Positions 15,363-22,673 of a stretch of 35,651 bases of DNA are shown here, piece after piece. The translations under genes were made by a program, and so were the position numbers. Numbering within the stretch: the first letter of the stretch is position 1; each line of letters begins with the position of its first letter. The stretch covers positions 1 to 35,651 of the forward strand of contig JASHSS010000821.1 in assembly GCA_030038565.1 (NCBI GenBank), read 5' to 3'. The notes under the pieces are model-generated. The model did not search any database, was not told where the DNA came from, and saw only the letters and a program-made list of their open reading frames with translations. The DNA is from Bryobacteraceae bacterium. Lineage in GTDB: Bacteria; Acidobacteriota; Terriglobia; Bryobacterales; Bryobacteraceae.

Positions 15363-16415
15363 ATGATACTCCCACAAACCCACGCGGCAGCGTACATCCT
15401 GATGATCGCCAGTATTCTGTGTTGGGGATTATGGGCCAACACCATGAGGATGGGTGGCAAGTGGCGCTTCGAGCTGTACTACTTCGATTTCGCGATCGGC
15501 CTGGGACTGGCGGCTTTGGTATTGGGACTCACGGTGGGCAATCTCGGATTCGACGGCTTCTCGATTGAAGACGACCTGATGCATGCCGGAAAGCGGGAAT
15601 GGCTGTACGCGTTCGGCGCGGGGGTTCTGTTCAATTTCGCCAATGAGCTTCTGGTGGCCTCCATTTCGGTGGCGGGCATGGCGTTGGCTTTTCCGGTGGG
15701 CATCGGGCTGGCGCTGGTAATCGGGGCCCTGCTTGGCCAGGTGGGCAGACCTGTCGGCGGCATGGCGCTGCTGATCATGGGCTGCGCCCTGGTGCTGGGA
15801 GCGGTGGCGCTGGCGGCGATGGCTTACGCGACTATGGCGTCCCTGCGCCGCGAGCAGCAGGCGCGAGCCGGCAAAACCAGGGATACGCGGCGGCGGCTCC
15901 CGCTGAAGGGCGTCGTTCTGGCGATCGTCAGCGGCGTGTTCATGGCAGCCTTTTTCCCGCTGGTCCAGAAGGCGCAGGATCCGGACGTGGGCTTGGGGCC
16001 GTACGCCACCACCATGGTACTGGCGGTGGGGGTGGTGTTTTCGACGTGCGTGTTTAACATATTCCTGCTCAACCTGCCTGTGGAAGGGCAGGCCCTGGAG
16101 ATCTGGGATTACTTCAAAATAGCACCCAAAACGCATTTGCTCGGGATGCTGGGCGGAGCCCTGTGGGCCTCCGGCGCGGTGGCCAATTTCGTGGCTTCCT
16201 CGTCCAGCTCGGATGTGCCGGTTGCGCCCGCCGTGGCCTTCACCGCCGTGCAGGGATGCGCGCTGCTGGCGGCCTTCTGCGGCCTGGCGATCTGGAAGGA
16301 ACACCGAGGAGCGGACATTCGCGTGAGACTCATGACCCTGCTGATGTTTCTCCTCTACGGCGGCGGACTGGCTCTGATTCTGCTGGCGGGCGGGCACGGG
16401 GCGCCCACGCAGTAG
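15363..16415 (+). CDS. Ten-helix DMT-superfamily transporter, ureide-permease-like
   Basis: A 350-residue integral membrane protein with about ten hydrophobic spans in two five-helix halves, separated by a basic cytoplasmic loop near 155-185 (LRREQQARAGKTRDTRRRLPLKG). The start (ILMIASILCWGLWANTMRMGGKWRFELYYFDFAIGLGLAALVLGLTVGNLG) resembles the W-x-x-x ... Y-x-D-Y opening of ureide permeases and GRP/RhaT-type sugar transporters in the drug/metabolite superfamily. The second half repeats the pattern (GVFMAAFFPLVQKAQ ... LGPYATTMVLAVGV). A sugar, uronate or nitrogenous solute is plausible. Nearby sugar-acid genes make a carbohydrate attractive, but this is inference. No strong Shine-Dalgarno is visible. 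Confidence 0.72.
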   Translation: MILPQTHAAAYILMIASILCWGLWANTMRMGGKWRFELYYFDFAIGLGLAALVLGLTVGNLGFDGFSIEDDLMHAGKREWLYAFGAGVLFNFANELLVASISVAGMALAFPVGIGLALVIGALLGQVGRPVGGMALLIMGCALVLGAVALAAMAYATMASLRREQQARAGKTRDTRRRLPLKGVVLAIVSGVFMAAFFPLVQKAQDPDVGLGPYATTMVLAVGVVFSTCVFNIFLLNLPVEGQALEIWDYFKIAPKTHLLGMLGGALWASGAVANFVASSSSSDVPVAPAVAFTAVQGCALLAAFCGLAIWKEHRGADIRVRLMTLLMFLLYGGGLALILLAGGHGAPTQ

Positions 16416-16488
16416 GGCGGGGCGCAGCGCGGGCCTTCGGCGCGATTTTGCGGGAACACCGCGGGCCGCAGCATGGCTGCGTAAAACT

Positions 16489-16518
16489 ATTGACAAACTT
16501 ATTTGTCAATGGTCTAAT
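16489..16518 (+). promoter_or_regulatory. Near-consensus promoter overlapped by a 9-bp perfect dyad
   Basis: TTGACA (16490-16495), a 17-bp spacer and TCTAAT (16513-16518) make a near-consensus housekeeping promoter. ATTGACAAA (16489-16497) and TTTGTCAAT (16502-16510) are a perfect inverted repeat with a CTTA centre covering the -35 and half of the spacer. Binding there would block RNA polymerase. The expected start of transcription (about 16525) coincides with the GTG of the downstream ArsR-like gene, the likely autorepressor. Confidence 0.75.
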
Positions 16519-16525
16519 CGAGAGC

Positions 16526-17134
16526 GTGCTTGCGGTAGAAGTGATTGACGACCCAGCGGCGGCGGTGGTGGCCCTGGACCCGGTTCGCAGCCGCCTGCTC
16601 TCGGAACTCGCCGAACCAGCTTCCGCGTCGACCTTGTCCGCGCGACTCGGAATCGCCCGCCAGAAAATCAATTACCATTTGCGGACGCTCGAGTCGCACG
16701 GCCTCGTCCGCATGGCTGAGGAACGGCAGTGGGGCGGGCTCACAGAGCGGCGGCTGGTGGCTACGGCCGCGTCGTATGTGGTGTCACCGCGGGCGCTCGG
16801 ACCCGCCGGCGCCGACCCCGACCGCACGGTGGACCGCCTCTCCGGCAGCTACCTGATCGCGCTGGCCGCGCGCATCGTGCGCGAGGTGAAGGACCTGCTG
16901 GGCGCCGCCGAACGCACGGGCAAGCGGCTGGCCACCCTTTCCATCGACACCACTATCCGATTCCGGTCGGCGGCCGACCGCGCCGCCTTCACCAGCGAGC
17001 TCGCCGACGTCGTAGCGAAGCTAGCCGCGCGGTACCATGACGAGGCCGCCCCTGCAGGCCGCGACCACCGCCTGGTGATCGTGGCGCACCCGCTGCTTCA
17101 AAAACCCCCATCCCAAACCAAGGAGGCATCATGA
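16526..17134 (+). CDS. ArsR-like winged-helix transcriptional regulator
   Basis: About 202 residues from GTG 16526. The frame extends upstream without conservation and across the promoter, so later starts are preferred; GTG 16541 is the alternative. Residues 10-75 form a winged helix (VVALDPVRSRLLSELAEPASASTLSARLGIARQKINYHLRTLESHGLVRMAEERQWGGLTERRLVAT), the ArsR-type arrangement with recognition helix RQKINYHLRTLE. The C-terminal half (SGSYLIALAARIVREVKDLLGAAERTGKRLATLSIDTTIRFRSAADRAAFTSELADVVAKLAARYHDE) is a helical/ligand domain of unclear specificity. The metal-binding cysteines of ArsR proper are absent. The stop overlaps the ATG of the SRPBCC gene (ATGA), so the two are translationally coupled. 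Pairs of such regulators with AHSA1-type proteins are common. Confidence 0.85.
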   Translation: MLAVEVIDDPAAAVVALDPVRSRLLSELAEPASASTLSARLGIARQKINYHLRTLESHGLVRMAEERQWGGLTERRLVATAASYVVSPRALGPAGADPDRTVDRLSGSYLIALAARIVREVKDLLGAAERTGKRLATLSIDTTIRFRSAADRAAFTSELADVVAKLAARYHDEAAPAGRDHRLVIVAHPLLQKPPSQTKEAS

Positions 17135-17952
17135 GCATAAAGAAGGAAGCGTCCGGACGCCGCTCGATCGCGGTCGAAGTGGAGGTTCCGGGCACACCAG
17201 AAGAGGTCTGGAAGGCGATCGCCACCGGGCCGGGAGTCTCGTCGTGGTTCGTGCCGACCCGCTCGGACGAAGCCGCCGGCGGGACGATCGTGTCGACTTT
17301 CGGCCCGGGCATGGACTCGGTCGCCAAGGTGACGGCCTGGGATCCGCCGCGTCGATTCGCGGCGGAGAGCGAGGGTCTGGGGCCGAACGCTCCGCCCATG
17401 GCGACGGAATGGACGGTCGAGGCGCGGTCCGGCGGTACGTGCGTGGTACGTGTAGTGCACAGTCTTTTCGCGGCGACCGACGATTGGGACGATCAGCTCA
17501 CCGGCATGGAGTCCGGCTGGCCGGCGTTCTTCCGGATTCTCCGGCTGTACCTCTCCCGTTTTCGGGGCCAGCCCTGCTCGATCGTGCAACTGGCGGCGCT
17601 CAGCAGCGGACCGGTTGCCGAGCGCTGGGATACGCTCACCTCTGCGATGGGTGTGCGCGGGGCGGCTGCGGGACAGCCTGCGGCCAAAAATCCGGACCTG
17701 CCTCCTTTAGCCGGCGTGGTCGAGGGCGCCAGCCACGAAGCCCATCCCTGGGAACTGGTGTTGCTGGAGGAGCCGGCCCCCGGCGCCATGGTTCTGAATG
17801 CCTGTCCTATGGGCGAGCAGGTATACCTGTCGGTCAGTTTTTACCTTTACGGAGAGAGAGCGGCCGCGGCGGCCGAACGCGACCGGGAGGCCTGGAACGC
17901 CTGGCTGCAGTGGTGTTTCCCGCCCCCCGCGGCTGCCGAAACGGGCGCCTGA
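17131..17952 (+). CDS. SRPBCC (AHSA1/START-like) domain protein
   Basis: A 273-residue cytoplasmic protein. The AHSA1-type domain covers about 10-150: SIAVEVEVPGTPEEVWKAIATGPGVSSWFVPTRSDEAAGGTIVSTFGPGMDSVAKVTAWDPPRRFAAES, followed by GTCVVRVVHSLFA and WDDQLTGMESGWPAFFRILRLYL. These are the helix-grip strand and long C-terminal helix that enclose a hydrophobic cavity. Residues 170-273 form a second, less clear segment. AAGGAGG (about 17120-17126) is a strong ribosome binding site. The 4-nt overlap with the regulator gene shows one operon. The family binds small hydrophobic ligands; none can be assigned. Confidence 0.87.
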   Translation: MSIKKEASGRRSIAVEVEVPGTPEEVWKAIATGPGVSSWFVPTRSDEAAGGTIVSTFGPGMDSVAKVTAWDPPRRFAAESEGLGPNAPPMATEWTVEARSGGTCVVRVVHSLFAATDDWDDQLTGMESGWPAFFRILRLYLSRFRGQPCSIVQLAALSSGPVAERWDTLTSAMGVRGAAAGQPAAKNPDLPPLAGVVEGASHEAHPWELVLLEEPAPGAMVLNACPMGEQVYLSVSFYLYGERAAAAAERDREAWNAWLQWCFPPPAAAETGA

Positions 17953-17988
17953 CCGGCGAGCGTTCACTGTTGCCAGAGTCGTCTTGTG

Positions 17989-18020
17989 ACCGCCCGCGTG
18001 GCGGGTGGTGGTTGGGTTTT
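17989..18020 (+). terminator. Probable rho-independent terminator of the ArsR/SRPBCC operon
   Basis: ACCGCCCGC (17989-17997) pairs with GCGGGTGGT (18001-18009) with one G-U pair and a GTG loop. A GGTTGGGTTTT run follows (18010-18020). It lies 37 nt after the SRPBCC stop. Confidence 0.55.
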
Positions 18021-18131
18021 CATGAGACGCCTCGCTCTGGCCGCGGCGGCTGATACCATTGTCAGTGGCGCAGCCGCCTGACGGTTAGCGGCTGGCAACC
18101 TGGCGTCAAATGCTTTCGATCGGAGAATCCT

Positions 18132-18845
18132 ATGCGGAAGAACAATATCGAGACCGCCGCAGTGGCGATGGTTATTTCGATTCTTTTCCTTGGGCCGGCC
18201 TGCACAACAGCGCAAGCTGCGAAAGTTCCCTATCCGGCCATGGCGCCTCTCGATCAATACCTGATTTCGGACCAGAAGGCTGAGATCGCGCTGGCGCGGA
18301 GTGCCGCTCCGGCCTCGATTTCGGATGCAGCCGAAGTGATGGTGCTGCGACGGGATGGCTACGCTACCGCCGTGACGGGTTCGAATGGATTCGTCTGCAT
18401 CGTCGAGAGATCCTGGGCCAAGCCGACCGATGACGCGGAATTCTGGAACTCCAGGATCCGCGCCCCGCATTGCTTCAATCCGGCAGCCGCGAGGACCTTT
18501 CTGCCCATCTTTCTAAAGAAGACCAAACTGGTGCTGGCGGGAAAATCCAGGGCCCAGATTCTGGCCGATATTACGTCCGCATTGGAAAAGAAGGAACTAC
18601 CCGCGCTGGCCCCGGGTGCGATGGTCTACATGATGGGGAAGCAGCAATATTTGAGCGACGACGACAAGAGCTGGCACCCGCATGTGATGTTTTACGTTTC
18701 GGGCGATGCCGCGAAAAGCTGGGGAGCCAACCTGCCTGGCTCTCCGGTAATAGCGGCGAGCGATCCGCAAGAACGGGTGACCATTTTCATGGTGGTGGCC
18801 GGCGCCTGGTCCGACGGCACGCCGGGACCGTCGATGCAGCACTGA
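18132..18845 (+). CDS. Secreted protein of unknown function
   Basis: A 237-residue protein with an N-terminal signal peptide (MRKNNIETAAVAMVISILFL then GPACTTAQA). The Cys at about residue 24 lies in a GPAC context that is a poor lipobox, so cleavage after TAQA is more likely. The mature domain has conserved-looking blocks: MAPLDQYLISDQKAEIALARSAAP, VMVLRRDGYATAVTGSNGFVCIVERSW, FWNSRIRAPHCFNPAAARTFLPIFLKKTKLVLAGKS and SWHPHVMFYVSGDAAKSWGANLPGSPV. Two Cys, in FVCIVER and PHCFNP, may form a disulfide after export. I know of no function for this type of protein. GGAG upstream of ATG supports the start. It is convergent with the thioesterase gene. Confidence 0.8.
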   Translation: MRKNNIETAAVAMVISILFLGPACTTAQAAKVPYPAMAPLDQYLISDQKAEIALARSAAPASISDAAEVMVLRRDGYATAVTGSNGFVCIVERSWAKPTDDAEFWNSRIRAPHCFNPAAARTFLPIFLKKTKLVLAGKSRAQILADITSALEKKELPALAPGAMVYMMGKQQYLSDDDKSWHPHVMFYVSGDAAKSWGANLPGSPVIAASDPQERVTIFMVVAGAWSDGTPGPSMQH

Positions 18846-18863
18846 CGCCAAATCGTCGCGAGC

Positions 18864-19268
18864 CTAACCCTTTGGAGCGGCCTTCTTTTCCGCCATGCGG
18901 GTGGCGAAACGGGCTACGTTGACGATGAAGCGTTCGTGAGTGCCTTCGCCGATCTTCTCTCTTTCGTCGCGGGCTTCCACGCGGAACTGAATACGCCGCT
19001 CGTTGACGGCGGTCACCTCGCAGGAGAATGTCACCATCATGCCAAGCGGCGTGGCGGCGAGGTGCGAAACGTTGACCTGGGTGCCCACGGTATCGTGACC
19101 GCGCTCGAGCAGGGGAAGCACGGTGTCGCGGCAGGTGCGTTCCATGAACATGATCATGTGCGGCGTGGCGAGCACGCGCGCGCCCTCCACGCCCATGAAA
19201 CTGATGGCCACTTCGCTGGTGACCAGGACCTGGCGCTCCCCTTTTGTGCCTACCGGAATGTCCGCCAT
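18864..19268 (-). CDS. FlK-like thioesterase family protein (hot-dog fold)
   Basis: A 134-residue protein starting at ATG 19268. The sequence follows the fluoroacetyl-CoA-thioesterase-type hot-dog family: FMGVEGARVLATPHMIMFMERTCRDTVLPLLERGHDTVGTQVNVSHLAATPLGMMVTFSCEVTAVNERRIQFRVEARDEREKIGEGTHERFIVN. The Glu of FMERTCRD and the His of VSHLAATPLGM match the FlK catalytic region. It likely hydrolyses or binds an acyl-CoA. Its start lies 4 nt after the stop of the TIM-barrel protein gene and it is the last gene of a three-gene minus-strand operon. The family's defence role against fluoroacetate need not apply here. Confidence 0.83.
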   Translation of the reverse strand: MADIPVGTKGERQVLVTSEVAISFMGVEGARVLATPHMIMFMERTCRDTVLPLLERGHDTVGTQVNVSHLAATPLGMMVTFSCEVTAVNERRIQFRVEARDEREKIGEGTHERFIVNVARFATRMAEKKAAPKG

Positions 19269-19272
19269 CGCG

Positions 19273-20133
19273 CTACGCCGCCGCCAGTCCGGCCAGCACG
19301 CCGCGCATGTAGCTGAAGGAGCGCTGCATGCCGGGCAGCGGATCGTCGGCGTGGATTTCGTATTCCAGGTTGACGCAGCCCTGGTAACCCATTTTCTTGA
19401 GCTGCTTGAAGATCTGGGGAAACGGCATGATGCCGTCGCCCACGTCGCACTGGCTGTCGCGGTTGGTGAAGTTGGCCAGGTCTTTGCAGTGCATGTCGAG
19501 CAGCCGGGGTCCGGCTTCGGCGATGCTTTCGACCACATCCTTGCCGGTACGCGCGGTGTGGCCGATATCGATGCACAGGCCGCAGCGGGGATCGAGGCCC
19601 TTGACCACCTCCAGCACGGATTGGGGCGTGGGGAAGTCCTTCTCCTCCGGTCCATGGTTGTGGATGGCCACCTTGATGTTGTACTCCTTCACCAGCGGCT
19701 CCAGGAGTTTGACGGTCTGGTGGGAGGGGATGCAGACCATCATGGGGGCGCCGAAATTTTTGGCCCATTCGAAGATCGTGCGCATGGCCTCGGGGGTAGT
19801 GGCCTGCTTCATATCCACGTTGCCCACGCTCATCACCTTGAGGCCGGCATCGTCGAATTGTTTGCGCGCCTGGCGCAATTCCTCGGGAGAACTCTTGTGG
19901 GAGAGTTGCCGGTCGACATCCTTCACGCTGATCCAGGGGGTTTGCAAGGTCTTGACCATTTCGATGGTCTTGGTGCGATCGAAGTTGCGGAAGGAGTAGG
20001 TGGCGACTCCCAGCTTGATCCCCCAGGGCTCCGGCACGATGGTCGCCCGCGAAGACCGCAAAGATACGGAACCTAATCCGGCGATTCCGGCCGCGGTACC
20101 CAGAAAGGCGCGGCGCGAGGTTTGGATGGACAT
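19273..20133 (-). CDS. Tat-exported sugar phosphate isomerase/epimerase-like TIM barrel
   Basis: A 286-residue protein from ATG 20133, chosen because AGGAG stands 8 nt upstream and a twin-arginine signal (TSRRAFLGTAAGIAGLGSVS) follows. The much longer open frame upstream overlaps the FadN-like gene and is a shadow. The barrel belongs to the xylose-isomerase-like AP_endonuc_2 family: GVATYSFRNFDRTKTIEMVKTL, WISVKDVDRQL, GLKVMSVGNVDM, VAIHNHGPEEKDFPTPQSVLEVVKG, CGLCIDIGHTARTGKDVVES, LLDMHCKDLANF and VNLEYEIHADDP. Candidate metal ligands are the conserved His of NHGPE, the Asp/His of DIGHT, the His of DMHCKD and the Glu of NLEYE. It probably isomerises or cleaves a sugar derivative in the periplasm. 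Confidence 0.88.
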   Translation of the reverse strand: MSIQTSRRAFLGTAAGIAGLGSVSLRSSRATIVPEPWGIKLGVATYSFRNFDRTKTIEMVKTLQTPWISVKDVDRQLSHKSSPEELRQARKQFDDAGLKVMSVGNVDMKQATTPEAMRTIFEWAKNFGAPMMVCIPSHQTVKLLEPLVKEYNIKVAIHNHGPEEKDFPTPQSVLEVVKGLDPRCGLCIDIGHTARTGKDVVESIAEAGPRLLDMHCKDLANFTNRDSQCDVGDGIMPFPQIFKQLKKMGYQGCVNLEYEIHADDPLPGMQRSFSYMRGVLAGLAAA

Positions 20134-20162
20134 GGGAATTTCTCCTGTGAACTCCAATTCTA

Positions 20163-22481
20163 TCAATTCCGCAAGGGCTTTCCGGTCTTCAGCATGTGCT
20201 CCATGCGCTGCTGGGTTTTGGGCTGCCCGCAGAGGCTCAGAAAAGCCTCCCGCTCCAGGTCCAGCAGAAATTGTTCCGAAACCGCCGGGCGGCCCGGGGG
20301 TCGCCCGCCGCTCAGCACGTAGGCCAGTTTCTCTCCCACCACCGTGTCGTACTCGGTAATGTAGGCGGCTTCGCGCGCCATATACAGGCCCAGTTTCAGA
20401 ACGGCGTACCCGGCTTCGCCTTCCACCACGATGTCCTGGCGGGGCGCGCCGGGGGTGTAGGACGGGGCCATCGCCAGCACGGCGGCCTTGGCGTCCGCCA
20501 GAAGCCGCTCGGGATTCATCGAGATGCCATCGGTGGCACGCAGGAGACCCAACTCGCGCGCATCGGCCGCGCTGGACGACATCTTGCCGTAAGCGATCAA
20601 TTCGAAAGCGCGCTTGGCCTCGCCCAGCCGCAACAACAGTTCCTTCGAGCCACCGCCGGCCGGTACCAGCCCTACGCCGGTTTCCACGAGCCCCATATAT
20701 GTTTCCGCGGAGGCTTGCGCGCGCGCGGACGAAAGAGCCATCTCGCAACCGCCGCCCAGGGTCATGCCGAACGGCGCGGCTACCACCGGTTTGGGCGCGT
20801 ACTTCAAGGCCATGCCGGCCTGCTGGAAGCGGCGCACGGCGGCCTCCAGTTCGTTCCAACGGCATTCGCGCGAGGCCGCCAGCAGCCGGGTAAGGTTAGC
20901 CCCCACGCTGAAATTCTCGCCCTGGTTGCCGATCACCAGGCCTTCCCACCCGCCTTCCAGCGAGGCTACCGCTTCCATGGCCATGCGGACCGTGTATTCG
21001 CCCAGCGCGTTCATCTTGCTGTGGAATTCCAGGCAGAGCACGCCGTCTCCCAGGTCCACCAGCGAAGCCGCCGGGTTGCTCTTCACCACTCCGCGGGCGC
21101 GCTTGATTTCCGCCAGAGACAGCACGCCGGGCCGCGCTTCCAGGTCGCGCCACGCGCCCGCGGCGAGGTCGAAGTAGCGGTTTCCGGGAACGCCGTCGCG
21201 GTCGGCCGTCTGGTAAAAAGAGGTTACCCCTTCCACCGCCGCGGGTACCGTACACCCCTCCCGCTTCATACGGGCGACGGTTTGCGGAACGCCCAAGGCG
21301 TCCCACATTTCGAACGGCCCCATCTGGAAAGCGAAGCCCCAGCGCATGGCCCGGTCGATCTCCACCAGGCGATCGGCGATTTCCGGCGCCACCGCCGCCG
21401 AGTATAAGAAAAGATCGCGCAGGAGCGGCCAGAGAAATTGCGCGGCACGATTATCTCCGGCCACCAGGGCGCGGAGGCGCAGGCCGAGGTCTTCGATGGG
21501 CTCTCCGGCGGCGTCCGTCAACGAAATCGTGGTCTTCTCCGCCGGATGGTACTCCAGGGTCTTCAGATCGATGGCGTGGATTTCCCGTTCCGCGCCCTTC
21601 CCCACGCGCTTGTAAAAGCCTTGCCCGCGCTTTTCGCCCAGCCAGCCGCGCTCGATCATGCGCTCCATGAACTCCGGCACCCGGTACAGGCCGCGGGCAG
21701 GATCGTGCGGAACCAGTTCGTAGAGATTACGCAGGACGTGGGCCCACACATCCAGGCCGATGATGTCCACCAGCCGGAAACTGGCGCTGCGGGGAAGGCC
21801 GATCAGCGGTCCGGTGAGCGCATCGACTTCCTCCACCGTGTAGCCGCCTTCCATGGTGAGCTTGTGGATGGTGGCGCCGAAGAAGCACCCGATCCGGTTG
21901 GCGATGAAGTTGGGCGTATCCTTGCACGGGACGACGCCCTTGCCCAGGTGAAGATCGCAGAAACGCGACACCCAGGCCAGCACTTCGGGCACGGTTTCCG
22001 CGCCGGGAATGATTTCCACCAGGTGGAGGTAGCGCGGCGGGTTGAAAAAGTGGGCGCCCAGAAAATGGCCGCGGAACTCGGCCGGGAAGCCCTCGGCAAT
22101 GTGGGCCAGGGGAATGCCGCTGGTATTGGTGGAGACGATGGCGCCGGGCGTGCGCGCCTCGGCCACCCGCCCCAGCAGGCTGCGCTTGACCTCCAGGTTT
22201 TCGCTAACCGCCTCGACAATCCACTGGCACGCCGCCACGCGCGAGAGGTGCTGATCGAAGTTTCCGGGAGTGATGCGGCCCCGCGCCGCGGCCGTGAAAA
22301 ACGCCCCGGGCTTCTGGGAGGCGGCCGCCTCGATGCCGGCCAGGGCGGCGGCGTTCGGAGACTGGCCCGGAAGGGCCAGGTCCAAAAGATCCACAGGGTA
22401 TCCGGCATTGGCGAAGTGGGCCGCGATGCGCGACCCCATGGTTCCCGCTCCGAGAACCGCGACACGCGAGAGTGGCTTCAT
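20163..22481 (-). CDS. fadN: 3-hydroxyacyl-CoA dehydrogenase / enoyl-CoA hydratase (FadN-like)
   Basis: A 772-residue bifunctional beta-oxidation enzyme in the FadN order (dehydrogenase first). The NAD-binding motif is GAGTMG (11-16). The dehydrogenase core includes IVEAVSENLEVKRSLLGRV, STNTSGIPLAHIAEGFP, GAHFFNPPRYLHLVEIIPG (catalytic His region) and DTPNFIANRIG. Two C-terminal dehydrogenase domains extend to about 450. The crotonase domain occupies about 465-700: SVGANLTRLL, then GMTLGGGCEMALSS (near 570-583) and YMGLVETGVGLVPAGGGSKELL. It keeps both catalytic-type glutamates, in GGGCE and GLVE. It hydrates enoyl-CoA and oxidises the 3-hydroxyacyl-CoA. It is the first gene of an operon with the TIM-barrel and thioesterase genes. 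TACCCT lies 8 nt before the ATG. No thiolase is nearby. Confidence 0.92.
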   Translation of the reverse strand: MKPLSRVAVLGAGTMGSRIAAHFANAGYPVDLLDLALPGQSPNAAALAGIEAAASQKPGAFFTAAARGRITPGNFDQHLSRVAACQWIVEAVSENLEVKRSLLGRVAEARTPGAIVSTNTSGIPLAHIAEGFPAEFRGHFLGAHFFNPPRYLHLVEIIPGAETVPEVLAWVSRFCDLHLGKGVVPCKDTPNFIANRIGCFFGATIHKLTMEGGYTVEEVDALTGPLIGLPRSASFRLVDIIGLDVWAHVLRNLYELVPHDPARGLYRVPEFMERMIERGWLGEKRGQGFYKRVGKGAEREIHAIDLKTLEYHPAEKTTISLTDAAGEPIEDLGLRLRALVAGDNRAAQFLWPLLRDLFLYSAAVAPEIADRLVEIDRAMRWGFAFQMGPFEMWDALGVPQTVARMKREGCTVPAAVEGVTSFYQTADRDGVPGNRYFDLAAGAWRDLEARPGVLSLAEIKRARGVVKSNPAASLVDLGDGVLCLEFHSKMNALGEYTVRMAMEAVASLEGGWEGLVIGNQGENFSVGANLTRLLAASRECRWNELEAAVRRFQQAGMALKYAPKPVVAAPFGMTLGGGCEMALSSARAQASAETYMGLVETGVGLVPAGGGSKELLLRLGEAKRAFELIAYGKMSSSAADARELGLLRATDGISMNPERLLADAKAAVLAMAPSYTPGAPRQDIVVEGEAGYAVLKLGLYMAREAAYITEYDTVVGEKLAYVLSGGRPPGRPAVSEQFLLDLEREAFLSLCGQPKTQQRMEHMLKTGKPLRN

Positions 22482-22524
22482 CAGTTGCTAGGGTACCGCG
22501 CCCCGGCGGGGGCCGGAAATCAGA

Positions 22525-22577
22525 TTATCTTCAGGTTGTCATGCTCTTATCTTCAGGTTGTCATCCCCCCGTAATAT
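22525..22577 (+). promoter_or_regulatory. Pho-box-like direct repeats and -10 upstream of a phosphate transporter
   Basis: TTATCTTCAGGTTGTCAT occurs twice exactly (22525-22542 and 22547-22564), with a period of 22 bp, so TTGTCAT recurs at two 11-bp steps. PhoB-type sites are 7-bp TGTCA-containing half sites repeated every 11 bp. A TAATAT -10 (22572-22577) follows 7 bp later with no -35, as in activator-dependent promoters. The gene downstream is a PiT transporter. Binding by a PhoB homologue is inference. Confidence 0.5.
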
Positions 22578-22673
22578 GCGTTTCGTAACGTGTCAGTTTC
22601 GGCTAAACAAGGCGGCGCTACGGCGGGGATGGGCAAATCCCGTACATGCCCGGTTTGTAAGGGAGGAGCAGGA

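Noticed and set aside
22590-22673. N-terminal extension of the phosphate transporter containing CPVCKGG
   Set aside because: The ATG at 22674 has a strong GGAGG site and gives a normal PiT N-terminus; the CxxC is likely incidental.
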